Shown here one piece after another: positions 42,339-53,520 of a stretch of 64,000 bases of DNA; position 1 is the first letter of the stretch; each line of letters opens with the position of its first letter. The DNA is from Epicoccum nigrum (taxonomy: Eukaryota > Ascomycota > Dothideomycetes > Pleosporales > Didymellaceae), in NCBI GenBank assembly GCA_002116315.1, contig KZ107838.1:2100576-2164575 (forward strand), in the 5' to 3' direction. The notes beneath the pieces were generated by a model, which was given only the letters and a program-made list of their open reading frames with translations, was not told the origin of the DNA and made no database searches. The translations under genes and the position numbers were made by a program.

Positions 42339-43192
42339 TTTGGAGAATTTGGCGGTGGCTGGAGTTAGTACCTGGAGTCGAGATGAGGCACGAGGGTTTG
42401 TCGCGGTGGGTGAACAACTCAAAATTCGCTTAGCCAGGCGCTAACGGGGGTGCTCGATCAATGGCAGGCGCACGGTTGCCCGGACTTTCGGCAGCCGCGA
42501 CTTTACAAAAACTTCGAGCCCATCTCGAACATCATAACACGAACAAGCATGAACATCTCCGGTGGTTAGGTGCAGTGGCTAACTGCTGTCGCCATCTTAG
42601 ATGCGCAACTGCGCAAGGATGGCACACACTGGAGGAATCTTCGTCTCACATAGGGTAAGTCACGCACCTGATATACACTCTCCTTCAATGATGATCTCTC
42701 GATGCTCTTTCTGGCACCTCTTATATCAGTCCCTTTAAGGACGATGCATTCAACTCGACTCTTCTGATACTATCGCTCCCCCAAACCCTCTTGTTCTTCA
42801 ATTGAAACATGAGTACGCGCTAATGGCTCGACAGATGAACTCTTTGGACATGCCGATCCTCGATCGCTGCCTTTTGCGTTGTACACCTCATTATTGGGAT
42901 GCACGAAGCAGAGGGCTGTGCTGGTGCAGACTTGCTGCGTAGTCTCTTCAATTATGGATGTGCTCTTGCCGTTGTTTTCCAAGGAGAAGTGGTTGTATCC
43001 CTCCTTTGCGCCACAAAAACACCCAGTCGCATGGCATCGCTGCTTCCTCAACCCATCATATGATACCACCCGCTCTAGGAAGACATTGCGATCATAACCA
43101 CCTTGCACGACTTCACGACGCGCGTCTTATCTATTCGCAGGCTACCAGGCACCGCCCATTGCTTTATGAATAGAGTCATCACACATTCGAAC
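42339..43192. other. Intergenic, divergent promoter region
   Basis: 854 bp between the starts of rps13 and the Tos1-like gene. No defined element could be named. Confidence 0.45.
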
Positions 43193-44805
43193 ATGAGACA
43201 TCTGCTATATCTTGCTACGATTATCCCGCACGTATACAGCAAGACTTCTGCGCAACTATGTGCTGGGACTGCTGAACAAGCTTCAGATGGCAACTAGTAT
43301 TGTTCTGAAGTACAGGCAATCACATATAACAACATCAGCCAGTCTGGAGCCTACAATCGCACCACACTCGTCGACCCTAGCACCGGGCTCTGTGGCCACG
43401 AGACGGTTCGATACCCGGCAAATAGCGCACTCACGCCATTGTTTGGAGAGGTAAAGTGTTCTTGTGCGACTTCGAACGTAGTGTTGATATCTTGTATAGG
43501 TGTCAATGCACCTCCGTGGACCCATGAATATATCCCAGCTAGCTGTATATCAGCTGCCCGTTGAAGCTGCAAAGTTGCGGAGGCGAAGCCATGTACCGTT
43601 CTACAATCGACGCCGAGCCCTGCAACAAGAACTCCGCTTTCCCAATACAAGTTCCCCTCGAACAGCTGATGTGCGAAGATGGGCAACTGCTACAGGCTGC
43701 AGTCCTGTGTCAACAGTCACCTCGACAGTCGCTTTAACAGATTGCGGGGCGGAGCCCAGAAGATACTCTACAGCTGCGCCTAACATAACGTATGTCGGGC
43801 CACCATCGCCGTGTACAACAGGCACCAACGCTTCGGCACTCGATTATCCATGGCAACAACCACCGACAGTCACTCCGAGACTTGAACGGCACCCCAAGTT
43901 GCCTTTGGAGCTCGCCTTGGCTCGATCACCACATGACACGACTAGATTTCACAAACGAGCTGCGGATTGGGATCGAGTCGCATACTATACTTCGACAGCT
44001 CCCGCTCAGGCCACAGGATTTTCCTTCCTTGCAAATTTGGGTGATCCCAGCCAATCTGGCACCTTTGACTAGTACAGATATTGTGATTTGTCCTGAAATT
44101 TACTGACACTTAGCAGTGCTTTCGGCAATTCATTAAGCTATGTTGACTCTGCTGGAGACAAGGTAGCACCCGAGAATGAGCCTTTCAACGGAACACTTGA
44201 CACTTCAGAGTACGAGATCGCAGTCTTCTCTGATAAAGCATGCGACCAGGACTGCCCATACTGGAGGCCGAATGCTACATCACATTGTATGTAACGATTT
44301 TTCGCCCTGTGAACTTCGCTGATGCTATCGAGATGCTTGGTCAGGTTCTTCTAAAGCCTTCTTTATCGAGTTCCAAATGGACCACTATTTAAATCGTGGT
44401 AGCGACTACGGCCTGATCTCTGACGCACCAGCCTGGTGGTTCCTGAATGCTGACATCCCTCGCATCGTGCAGTATGGCAACGATCGCAACAATATACCAT
44501 GCTCCTGTTGGTCGACCGGATGTGGAGAATTCGATGCATTCGAGGTGCTGGGCAAAGGCGAGGAGAGAGCGAAGAGCACGTTGCATCGACAAGGCAATCT
44601 CGAAGGGGGCGATTCGAATTACTTCAAGAGGCCTGTGGGCAGTACGATGAAATTTGCGGTGGTGTGGCAGTTTCCAAATATCACCGCACTGGTGCTTGAC
44701 AGTAGCTACGATTTTCCGGAGTCACTGTCCGAAGACCAGATCGATGCCCTTGTGGCCTATGATCCAAACAGTTGGGTGCACTCGTTGTTTGCAATTGGGA
44801 AATGA
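43193..44805 (+). CDS. Tos1-family secreted cell wall protein / putative glucanase, with in-frame TAG at codon 35
   Basis: Exons 43193-43450, 43500-44071, 44114-44286 and 44333-44805 sum to 492 codons including stop. A signal peptide (MRHLLYLATIIPHVYSKTSA) precedes the Tos1 N-terminal block YCSEVQAITYNNISQSGAYN and VSMHLRGPMNISQLAVYQLP. A Thr/Pro linker follows, then the C-terminal Tos1 domain: FGNSLSYVDSAG, FIEFQMDHYLN, ADIPRIVQYGN and CSCWSTGCGEFDAFEVL. This family is wall-associated and linked to beta-1,3-glucan. Where relatives read GN(W/Y)YC, codon 35 (43295-43297) is TAG. It may be a nonsense mutation. Alternatively, an optional 66-bp in-frame intron (43232-43297, GTATAC...CTAG) removes it, at the cost of the signal-peptide cleavage region. 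Confidence 0.75.
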
Positions 44806-45471
44806 TGGATTGCAGTGGTCTATGGGAGTAACGGTGGTTGCCCACTTGTTAGTATAATCCAGTAATGTATAGATGGTTTATGATTTCAGGCTTCGACATG
44901 AAGCGCACATATCCAAGTTCATCCTGGCTTCGTTGCGACAACAATGATATGCAGCATAGAGCAAGCAAGAAGCATCGCGTAGAAACAAATGATGAGTTGT
45001 CAGCTATCAATACAGCGTGCCTCAATCGTAGAACTCCGCCGAAGTGCGGAGTGTCGTACCAAAGCGTGAGGTATCCGCAGCGCAAGCGTTGGGTGGCGAT
45101 GACTCGCGCGGCATGTGCTTGCCAAAGACAGTGCCAGAAACCGAGGCAAGATACCTGTCGGTCTGTGAAAGACCTGCCTCCCCGAGCTTGTACGACGGCA
45201 TCCTCGCACGCCTTTCACACTTCACTCACGCCTTCCAGTCTGTTCTTGATACCCCTTTCCTTGAATCCCAGCGCGCTGTCGATTTTTTGCTCTCATTGAG
45301 CCGACTCGACACGCACCCCGGCGAACCCCGCAAACTCGCCTCAAGTGGCCGGATCCGCTTTCTACCTTTTGACGTCGATAGCGCGCTTGTTGCGCTGCGC
45401 AGTCCACCCCACAACGACAGCCGCTAGGTGCACGACTGCGACGAGCGTGGTGAGGAGGCACTCTTCCAGAC
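44806..45471. other. Intergenic, pex13 promoter region
   Basis: 666 bp. A 127-codon frame ends just before pex13 but has no conserved content, so I do not call it. Confidence 0.45.
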
Positions 45472-46874
45472 ATGTCTACGCCATCACCGCCGAAGCCGTG
45501 GGAAACAAGTGGAGGAGCGACAAGTGCCTCGGTTGGTAAGTGGCTGCGAACGCCCTCTGCGCCGATCGCCTCTAACATGACGGCAGGCCTCACAGGGTCG
45601 AATAACAGCACCACAACACAGCCAACCTCAGCAGGCGCAGCGCCGCCTCTTCCATCGGTACCAGACTCGCTCAGCACAGTCGCGAACAGGAACGCGTCGA
45701 CCTACTCCAATCCCAATATGAACCGAGGCTATGGCGCCTCTCCGTACAGCAGCTACGGCGGCGGCGGCTACAGCAGCTACTCCTCACCCTATGGCATGAG
45801 CTCGATGTATGGCAGCGGTTACGGCGGAGGCATGTACGGCGGGATGGGAGGGATGGGAGGGATGGGGATGGGTGGCATGTACGGTGGCATGGGAGGCATG
45901 GGAGGCATGCCAATGGACCCAAACAATCCGCAGAGTCTCACGCAGTCATTCAGCCAGAGCACACAGGCGACGTTCCAGCTGATTGAGAACATTGTTGGTG
46001 CATTTGGGGGGTTTGCGCAAATGCTGCAGAGCACATACATGGCGACACATTCTTCGTTCTTCGGTATGTACAGTCTCTGTCTTATTCTCATTCTCAATGG
46101 CAAAGCTAATGCTGGATAGCCATGGTATCGGTTGCCGAGCAATTCGGAACCCTCAAACAGACACTCGGCTCCGTGCTCGGCATCTTCACACTCATGCGGT
46201 GGATACGGACAGCATTCGCAAAACTCACAGGGCGACCGATGCCAGCAGATGCGATGGGTCTCACACCCGCTGGTTTTGCCGCATTCACAGGAAAACTGCC
46301 TGATGGCTCCCCAGCGCCGCCCAAGCCCTCCAAGAAGCCCTTTTTTTTCTTCCTCGCGGCCGTCTTCGGCTTGCCATATCTGATGGGCAAGCTTATCCAG
46401 GCGCTTGCGCGCTCACAAGAGGAGGCAGAGAAGCAACGCATGTTAGAAAACCCACAAGCCGCCGTCGATCCAAACAAGCTCGAGTTCTGCCGCGCACTAT
46501 ACGATTTTACCCCAGATTCCAACATGTCGGGAATGGATTTGGCGATCAAGAAGGGCGATATGGTGGCCGTCTTGAGCAAGAGCGATCCCATGGGCAACGC
46601 ATCCGAGTGGTGGAAGTGCCGATCAAGAGATGGAAGAATGGGGTATCTCCCCGGAATTTACCTGGAGATGATCCAGCGCAAGCAGCCTGCCCAGATCACG
46701 AGTGGTAGTCAGAGTGGCAGCCCGGCAGGCAGCAGAGCGCAGACGATGACAAGTAGCAGTGCCACGAGCCGGACTGCTACCATGACTGGCAAGCCTGTCG
46801 AAGGGCCCAAGGTGGAGGGCAAGGCTGGCGACATGGGCGTCGAAAGCTTCCAGAAGGGCGCCTTTTATTCATGA
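45472..46874 (+). CDS. pex13: Peroxin-13, SH3-domain peroxisomal docking protein
   Basis: Pex13 sits in the peroxisomal membrane and, with Pex14, docks the Pex5 import receptor. Exons 45472-45535, 45587-46063 and 46120-46874 give 431 aa. The N-terminus has PPKPWE, then a Gly/Tyr/Met-rich disordered region (repeats of MYGGMGGMGG), as in other Pex13 proteins. Membrane-associated segments are ATFQLIENIVGAFGGFAQML and KPFFFFLAAVFGLPYLMGKL. The SH3 domain (about residues 302-365) reads FCRALYDFTPDS, DMVAVLSKSD, EWWKCRSRDGRMGYLPGIYL. The tail is Ser/Thr-rich. The splice sites (GTAAGT...GGCAG and GTATGT...GATAG) each leave a split codon that rejoins correctly. Confidence 0.95.
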
Positions 46875-47465
46875 TCTTCTGTTTCGGATTCCTATATATC
46901 TTTGTCTTTGTGTATTGCGGTAGCGGGCGCAAGCTAGCGCATTTGTCTCATACTGGGGATCTGCCATATTGGAAATCGTTAGCTGGAAGAAGCAACGCAG
47001 GCGCATCGGTTATCATTCACCACATGCATAGAAGATATCGTGCTGCATACTATAATGCACAACTTCCTCTTGACGTTCGATGCAAGTTCATTACCAGAGT
47101 GCTTGGCAGTCGTGAGTGGTTGGACAAAGGCTCCATTGTACTTGTGGGGTCGATCGCCCTTCACCTGTCAGCCGCAACACGTTGCCAGCGACTTTCGCGT
47201 CACATTGCATGCTCTCTAGCTTCTTGTCAAGTTACTCAGTCTGTGATTGATCTCCGGACGTTGAATTCTCTCGCATCACACCAAGATCTCACTCACAGGG
47301 CGCCTGCCTGCCCCTCCCCCGCCTTAACAAGCGAGAGCTGCCTGGGTTATAAGCCTCTCTAGGTTGACGTCGGAAACCACAACCACAACCACACCTCGCG
47401 GTGAATCTTTCTTGCCTTAGTTCTCATTCCCTTCCGCTGTGTACACCTTCAATACCGGTTCCAAC
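46875..47465. other. Intergenic, no feature seen
   Basis: 591 bp containing a 163-codon frame directly after the pex13 stop. It has a hydrophobic start and no conserved content and is judged chance. Confidence 0.45.
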
Positions 47466-48183
47466 ATGTTTGCAAGTCGGCGACTCGGAAAGGTGAGGCG
47501 CGCTTTCCAGAGAAGCTCTTACCCCCGAGCTACCGCAGACCAACAAACATAGCTAACAGGTTGAGTGTAGGAGCTTACTAAGGTAAAAGACGACCTTTAA
47601 ACCACTGTACCATGCCACCGCTGGCTTTCTCGTATAATCACAGGAGGTCCCATGCTGACCGCTCAATGCAGATGCAAGGGCAGCTTCCGCCCGGGGTAAC
47701 GCTTGTGAAAGCAGACAACTTCGAGAGTTGGCTGGTGGACATCCAGGTGCTCGATGCAAATCCCATCTACGCAGGCGAAACATACAGACTCAAGTTCATG
47801 TTCAGCCAGAACTACCCGATCGAGGTGCGTCTCTACCACTCGCCACGACTCTTGCGCTCACAACGCTTGTAGTTTGTACCGCAACTTGTCATTCATCTAT
47901 GCTGACCTGGTCGCAGGCCCCCGAGGTAGTCTTTGTCAAGGACGATACGCACCCAATACCCTGGCACCCACACATCTACACCAACGGCATTATTTGTCTC
48001 GATCTGCTTGACAAGTCAGGCTGGAGTCCTGTACACAACGTCGAGAGCGTGTGCGTTAGTCTACAGAGCATGCTCACGAGCAACACAAAGAAGGAGCGCC
48101 CACCCGGCGACGAGAACTTCGTACGATATAACACACAAAGACCGAGGGATATCAACTTCGTCTTCCACGACAACCAGGTATGA
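47466..48183 (+). CDS. Ubiquitin-conjugating enzyme E2, UBE2W-like, with a 12-nt microexon
   Basis: Exons are 47466-47492, 47571-47582 (12 nt: ELTK), 47672-47824 and 47917-48183, all phase 0, giving 152 aa. The spliced N-terminus MFASRRLGKELTKMQGQLPP matches the first E2 helix. Then VDIQVLDANPIYAGETYRLK and FSQNYPIEAPEVVFV follow. The active site is HIYTNGIICLDLL, with catalytic Cys near residue 91. The tail SVCVSLQSMLTSNTKKERPP and a C-terminal FHDNQV resemble UBE2W, which attaches ubiquitin to protein N-termini. The microexon is needed: skipping it removes four residues of the helix. The assignment to UBE2W rather than another E2 class is moderately secure. Confidence 0.88.
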
Positions 48184-48800
48184 GGAGCAGGCAGATTAGT
48201 GGGGGTGATAGCATAGGACAGGCGCATATCGTTTAGGCAGCGGCATAGGCATCTTTCGTTGGCCTTGGAGTTTTCGGTACAAATGTGGCGTTATATGGAG
48301 CTTCCACGCCAAAGGCTATACCCAGCAATGAATAATTACATCTTCCAGCACTCGATCACACTATGACAGCAAAACAGATAAGAGTCTGAGTTACTACTAA
48401 GGCAGCGAGCAGCATGCAGACTAAGCGAGAAGCAACACAAGCCGCACGCACACGCACACTCACGAGACCACAACGTCTGCCATGGCTGTCTTGCCACTTG
48501 CCAACTTGACAGCCTCGCTCAGATCCGCACCAAGCTGACGACTGCGTCAAGCCGGCAGCAGCAGGGAGCCGCATCTCGCCTCGGTAGACAATGATTTCCT
48601 ATCGATAGGCCTGTAATCGGCGAATAATTTTTGCGGTTGTGCGCACTGGCCCAGCGGTCGGGCAGTACGCTATGCGGGCGTGCCGCCCACAATTTTTCAG
48701 TCTATAAGCGTGTGTGAAAAGCTCCCACCGCCTCCCACCTCCCTCCACCACTCCTCTCTCCCAAAAGTTTTTCAGGTCCTTCCTGTAAAATATATCCAAT
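48184..48800. promoter_or_regulatory. ubc 3' region and Hsp70 promoter
   Basis: 617 bp. The last 100 bp are pyrimidine-rich (CTCCCACCGCCTCCCACCTC) after a TCTATAAGC element at about 48701-48709 that could serve as a TATA box. No clear heat-shock element array is seen, in keeping with an Ssb-type rather than stress-induced Hsp70. Confidence 0.4.
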
Positions 48801-50091
48801 ATGAGCGACGAAGTTTACGAGGGTGCCATTGGCATCGATCTTGGTGCGCACAACCGCCGTGCGAATATTACCCCACAATGGCCTGCTAACTTTTCCCAAA
48901 GGCACAACCTACTCTTGCGTTGCCAACTACGAGGGCACCAATGTCGAGATCAGTATGCGACCGCCCGCCTGAGTCTTCTATGAGCATCGCCTAACAATTT
49001 TGCCTACAGTTGCCAACGAGCAGGGTAGCTTCACTACTCCCTCGTTCGTCTCGTTCACCAGCGAGGAGCGTCTCATCGGTGAGGCCGCCAAGAACCAGGC
49101 CGCTATGAACCCTGAGAACACCGTCTTCGATGTCAAGTGAGTAGTCGTTATGTTCAACTAGCACGTGTGCAATTTGCTGACCGTTCTAGGCGTCTCATTG
49201 GTCGCCGTTTCGACGACGAGACCGTCAAGAAGGACATCCAGTCATGGCCCTTCAAGATCGTCCCCGCTGGCGACTCCCCCATGGTTCAGGTCGAGTACCT
49301 CGGCGAGACCAAGCAGTTCTCCCCCCAGGAGATCTCCGCCATGGTCCTTGTCAAGGTACGCTATATGGCGAAAGAACAGTTTGGAAGCAGTCCCTAACCC
49401 ATCCCACAGATGAAGGAGATTGCTGAGACCAAGCTCGGCAAGAAGGTCGAGAAGGCTGTCATCACCGTCCCCGCCTACTTCAACGACAACCAGCGTCAGG
49501 CCACCAAGGACGCCGGTGCCATCGCCGGACTTAACGTCCTCCGTATCATCAACGAGCCCACCGCCGCCGCTATCGCCTACGGTCTCGGCTCCGGAAAGTC
49601 TGAGAAGGAGAGGAACGTCCTCATCTACGATCTCGGTGGTGGAACTTTCGATGTTTCGCTTCTTCACATCCAGGGTGGTGTCTTCACAGTCAAGGCCACT
49701 GCCGGAGAGTAAGTTTTTTCACCACAAGATATTGGTATTGTGCTAACATCCTTGAAGCACACATCTGGGAGGACAGGACTTCGACACCAACCTCCTTGAC
49801 CACTTCAAGAAGGAGTTCACCCGCAAGACCAAGAAGGACATCAGCGGTGACGCCCGTGCCCTCCGCCGTCTCCGAACTGCTTGCGAGCGTGCCAAGCGTA
49901 CTCTCTCCAACGCCACCCAGACCACTGTTGAGATCGACTCGCTGTTCGACGGTGAGGACTTCAACGCCAACATCACCCGTGCTCGTTTCGAGGACTTGAA
50001 CCAGAAGGCTTTCGCCGGTACCCTCGACCCCGTTGCCCAGGTCCTCAAGGATGCTGCCATCGACAAGAGCAAGGTTGACGAGATCGTCCTT

Positions 50092-50130
<39 letters not shown>

Positions 50131-52105
50131 CTCAGCGACTTCTTCGGTGGCAAGAAGCTCGAGAAGAGCATCAACCCCGACGAGGCTGTTGCCTACGGTG
50201 CTGCCGTCCAGGCCGGTATCCTCTCCGGAAAGGCCACCTCCGCCGAGACCGCCGACCTCCTCCTCCTCGATGTCGTCCCCCTCTCCCTTGGTGTCGCCAT
50301 GGAGGGTAACATCTTCGCTCCCGTCGTCCCCCGCGGTCAGACCGTCCCTACTAGTGAGTGACAAAATTCTGGCTATGTAATCATCTGCTAACAATTCCGT
50401 AGTCAAGAAGAGGGTAAGCTCCCAACATTCCATGAACACCCCCCGGGGCCCACTCGAGACGTTCGAACCGACGACACTTGACACACTCCCATGGCTAAAG
50501 CCTGCACTTCGGTGTCTTGAATTCTTCAGAGTGGTTGTGTCGTTGCAAGTTTCGAATTTTCGGCTCTCGAGTGCGGCAGTGTGGGCTCCTCGCTCCACCC
50601 CCAACCGCCTCCAGGCTCGATTTCGAGCTGATCATCCGGTTCCTGAACTCATACTGACTACCTACAGTTCGTCAAATTTTTAATTTCCCCTATTTTCCCC
50701 TTTCTCAAATGGTGCACCTGGTAGGTGGTGCACCTGGTAAGTCCAGACCCTGATACTGAACACTGGATACTGAACTGGATACTGGATTCCGGATTCCCAT
50801 ACTGGATCTCTATGTTGGATACACGAAGCAGAGGCCATATCTGGTCAAGATGTGTCTACACGCTGAAGTATCCTTGCTCCTCGCTTGCTGGCGGTTTTGC
50901 AGGCATACCGACTGTACGCCGCATACAGCTGATGGTGACCAATTCTGGTCAAGATGTCTTTGCACGCTGAAGACCTCATTGTTTTTAATTTGCTGGTGGT
51001 GTTGCAGGCACAACACTTGTATACCGCATACAACTGGCGATGAGCAATTGCGAGATCTGCCTGCACTCGTGCGCGAAGCCTTCACAGCTCGAATCACACT
51101 GCCAGGGTCAGCGCCACAAAGAGCGAGTTGCCGCCCTCCAAGCGGCGGCCTCGTCCTCCACCTAAATCGACGTCCTCGATTTTACGCAAAGTATCGATAA
51201 CGCATCATACGTTGTCTCAATGCGGCCCGCATTCAATACATGGCCTCTGCTCCAGCATCATCTACCATTTGGCGTTCTGAGCTCCTCAATATGCCTCATG
51301 AGAACATCATATCTCGACATCTTCGGCCATCGAACACCTCCAGTATGCCTTATCCTGAGGCATCCCAGTCAGTATGCCATGTCGGTGACTACCTCCAACA
51401 TACATCATCGTGATGATGTTTCCTCCGGCTTTCCACTTCGACGCCCTCCAGGCGTGTCCAGCATCCATCTGTTCAGTATCTTTGGGTCCGGTGTTCATCA
51501 TATGCACTCTCAACTACCTCCAGACATGTTTATACTGACTTTGAACCTTTAGGACGTTCACGACAGTTGCGGACAACCAGCAAACGGTCCAGTTCCCCGT
51601 CTTCCAGGGTGAGCGTGTCAACTGCGAGGACAACACCTCCCTCGGAGAGTTCACCCTTGCTCCTATTCCCCCCATGAAGGCTGGTGATGCCGTCCTTGAG
51701 GTTGTCTTCGAGGTCGACGTCAACGGTATTCTGAAGGTCACCGCCACCGAGAAGACCTCCGGCCGCAGCGCCAACATCACCATCTCCAACGCCGTTGGTA
51801 AGCTCTCATCCACCGACATCGAGAACATGATCAACGATGCCGCCAAGTTCAAGAGCTCCGACGAGGCTTTCTCCAAGAAGTTCGAGGGCAGGCAACAGCT
51901 TGAGTCGTACATCTCCCGCGTCGAGGAGATGGTCTCCGACCCTACCACCGCCATCCGCCTCAAGCGCGGCCAGAAGGAGAAGATCGAGGCTGCTCTCTCC
52001 GACGCCATGGCTCAGCTCGAGGTTGAGGACTCCACCGCCGAGGACCTCAAGAAGAAAGAGCTCGCGCTCAAGCGTGTTGTCACCAAGGCTTTCTCTACCC
52101 GATAA
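48801..52105 (+). CDS. ssb1: Hsp70, ribosome-associated Ssb type, with a +1 frame anomaly at an oversized intron
   Basis: Ssb Hsp70 binds nascent chains on ribosomes. Exons are 48801-48843, 48902-48952, 49010-49136, 49190-49355, 49410-49708, 49758-50353, 50403-50413 (11 nt) and 51553-52105. Landmarks are AIGIDLGTTYSCVANYEGTN, VITVPAYFNDNQRQATKDAG, VLIYDLGGGTFDVSLL, EIVLVGGSTRIPKIQKLL and DLLLLDVVPLSLGVAMEGN. The substrate domain starts TFTTVADNQQTVQ. The tail lacks the EEVD of cytosolic Ssa, as expected for Ssb. The exon sum is 1846 nt, one base too many. Losing one G of the GGG at 50412-50414 would give 614 aa, the standard Ssb size. The last intron is about 1.1 kb; the others are 47-58 bp. 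Confidence 0.9.
50840..51048. repeat. Tandem duplication of a ~105-bp unit inside the last Ssb intron
   Basis: Unit A (50840-50943) and unit B (50944-51048) both begin TCTGGTCAAGATGT and share ACGCTGAAG, TTGCTGG, TTGCAGGCA, CCGCATACA and GA(G/C)CAAT in the same order, at roughly three-quarters identity. Each unit is also open on the minus strand as about 35 codons, so a degraded protein repeat is possible. Upstream, GGTGCACCTGGTA is directly repeated (50709-50737). Confidence 0.7.
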
Positions 52106-53090
52106 ATGTGATCGCCTTTGTGCTTGGCGCCACACAGCAAGCGTCCACGGACCGCTTGTTGTGTGAAGGTCGCACAACACTGGCCCGCGCGAGCAAGCGA
52201 CATGATACCCAGGCATGCTCGTCAGCGCAGTGTTTGCGGAATGGAGTTATTCTTTTGCGGCATTTAACGATAGACCCTGGTGTTGTGTTTTGAGTGGATC
52301 CTCTTTCCCTTTCCTTACGGTTCTCGTCGATGTGGGGACGCAACAAAAGTATTGACGATGACCGGACGAACTTATGGATGGATGTCTTGCATGCTAAAAA
52401 GTGACGCACGCCTGGCGGGAAAGATACAGTCGAGAGCTAGCGGAGGAAAGGAAAATTGAATCAACGTTCGATGTTACCATTGCTGCCCATTATTACTGCC
52501 GTGGTGTCTTGTTACATGCTTCCAATACTTGACGTTTATATATACTGTCCGCTACTGTAATGTATCTATTCTTGTCTACGTATTCTTTCCTTTTCCAAAT
52601 GATACCCACATTGTAGGAGTATTCTATGTATCTATGTTGCTGATGCCCCTAAGATATGCTTTTAGCAGTGCGGTCTCCCATCTCTGTACCTATTTTAAAC
52701 CACACTTGTCGTCTCATGTCCAACCCATGTTGGAGGCAGTCAATCCATCAGCGTCCCAACTTGGGAACCCTTATCAAGCTCTGCTCGAGAACTACAATCT
52801 TACTATATCTTCCGGATAGCCACATTATCTTTTAACAAGGGAGTTCCTCAATTGTTCGACCAAGCTAACAAAATCCAGGCCAGCAGATCTCGAATCTATC
52901 CAAACCAGCCCAACATCTCCCTCTCACCTGACTCATGACGCAGGCATGGCTGCATCTCCCACCCGAGTTCCCACACTCCATATTCCGCCATCATCATCTC
53001 GGATCAGGAGGCATGCACGTCCAAGCACCCCCTGCTACCGGATCCACCTTCTCTCCCGGCCTGACGGAGCGCTCCCTCAACGCCTCAGCC
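52106..53090. other. Intergenic, no feature seen
   Basis: Ssb 3' region and beyond. Moderately AT-rich, with no supported gene. Confidence 0.5.
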
Positions 53091-53092
53091 TA

Positions 53093-53520
53093 CCCCCCCC
53101 CCCCCCCCCCCCCCCCTCCCCCCCCCCCCCCCCCCTCCCCCCCTCCCCCCCCCCCCACCCCCCACCCCCCCCCACCCCCGCCCCCCTCCCCCACCCGCCC
53201 CCAGCGTCCCTCGAGTCACAGGGCGAGCCCACATGCCGCACCAGCAAGGGGTAGGAAAACCACAAGCGCAACGATGNNNNNNNNNNGGGGGTGAGTGAGT
53301 TTGCCCAGAGGGGCTAGGGGGTGGCCGGTGGGGAAAGTCCCGCACGGTCTCTTTATCACCACCTTGTGGTTGATAAAGAACGGCCCCCATCACATTGGGG
53401 CCAGGGGGATGCCCCGCCCAAGCCCCCCCCCTGCCGGCACCCCCCTTCCCCCCCGCCCCCAGCCCCCCCCCCCCCCCCCAGCCCCCCCCCCCCCCCCCCC
53501 CCCCGACTTCCTGGTTCTCT
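53093..53520. other. Second poly-C region with a 10-N scaffold gap
   Basis: C-rich runs at about 53093-53195 and 53427-53503 flank ten N at 53277-53286. The pattern repeats the 1.1-1.4 kb region: near-pure C, sparse A/T and a gap within about 150 bp. The same artefact explanation applies. From 53521 to 54064 I see no gene. Confidence 0.7.

Noticed and set aside
44806..45427. 127-codon frame upstream of pex13
   Set aside because: No conserved motif and it ends in the pex13 leader. Treated as chance.
46871..47362. 163-codon frame overlapping the pex13 stop
   Set aside because: Begins within the pex13 stop region, with irregular composition and no domain. Most likely the 3' UTR.
49690..50604. 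304-codon antisense frame over the Ssb gene
   Set aside because: Antisense to highly biased Hsp70 codons, a well-known source of false long frames.
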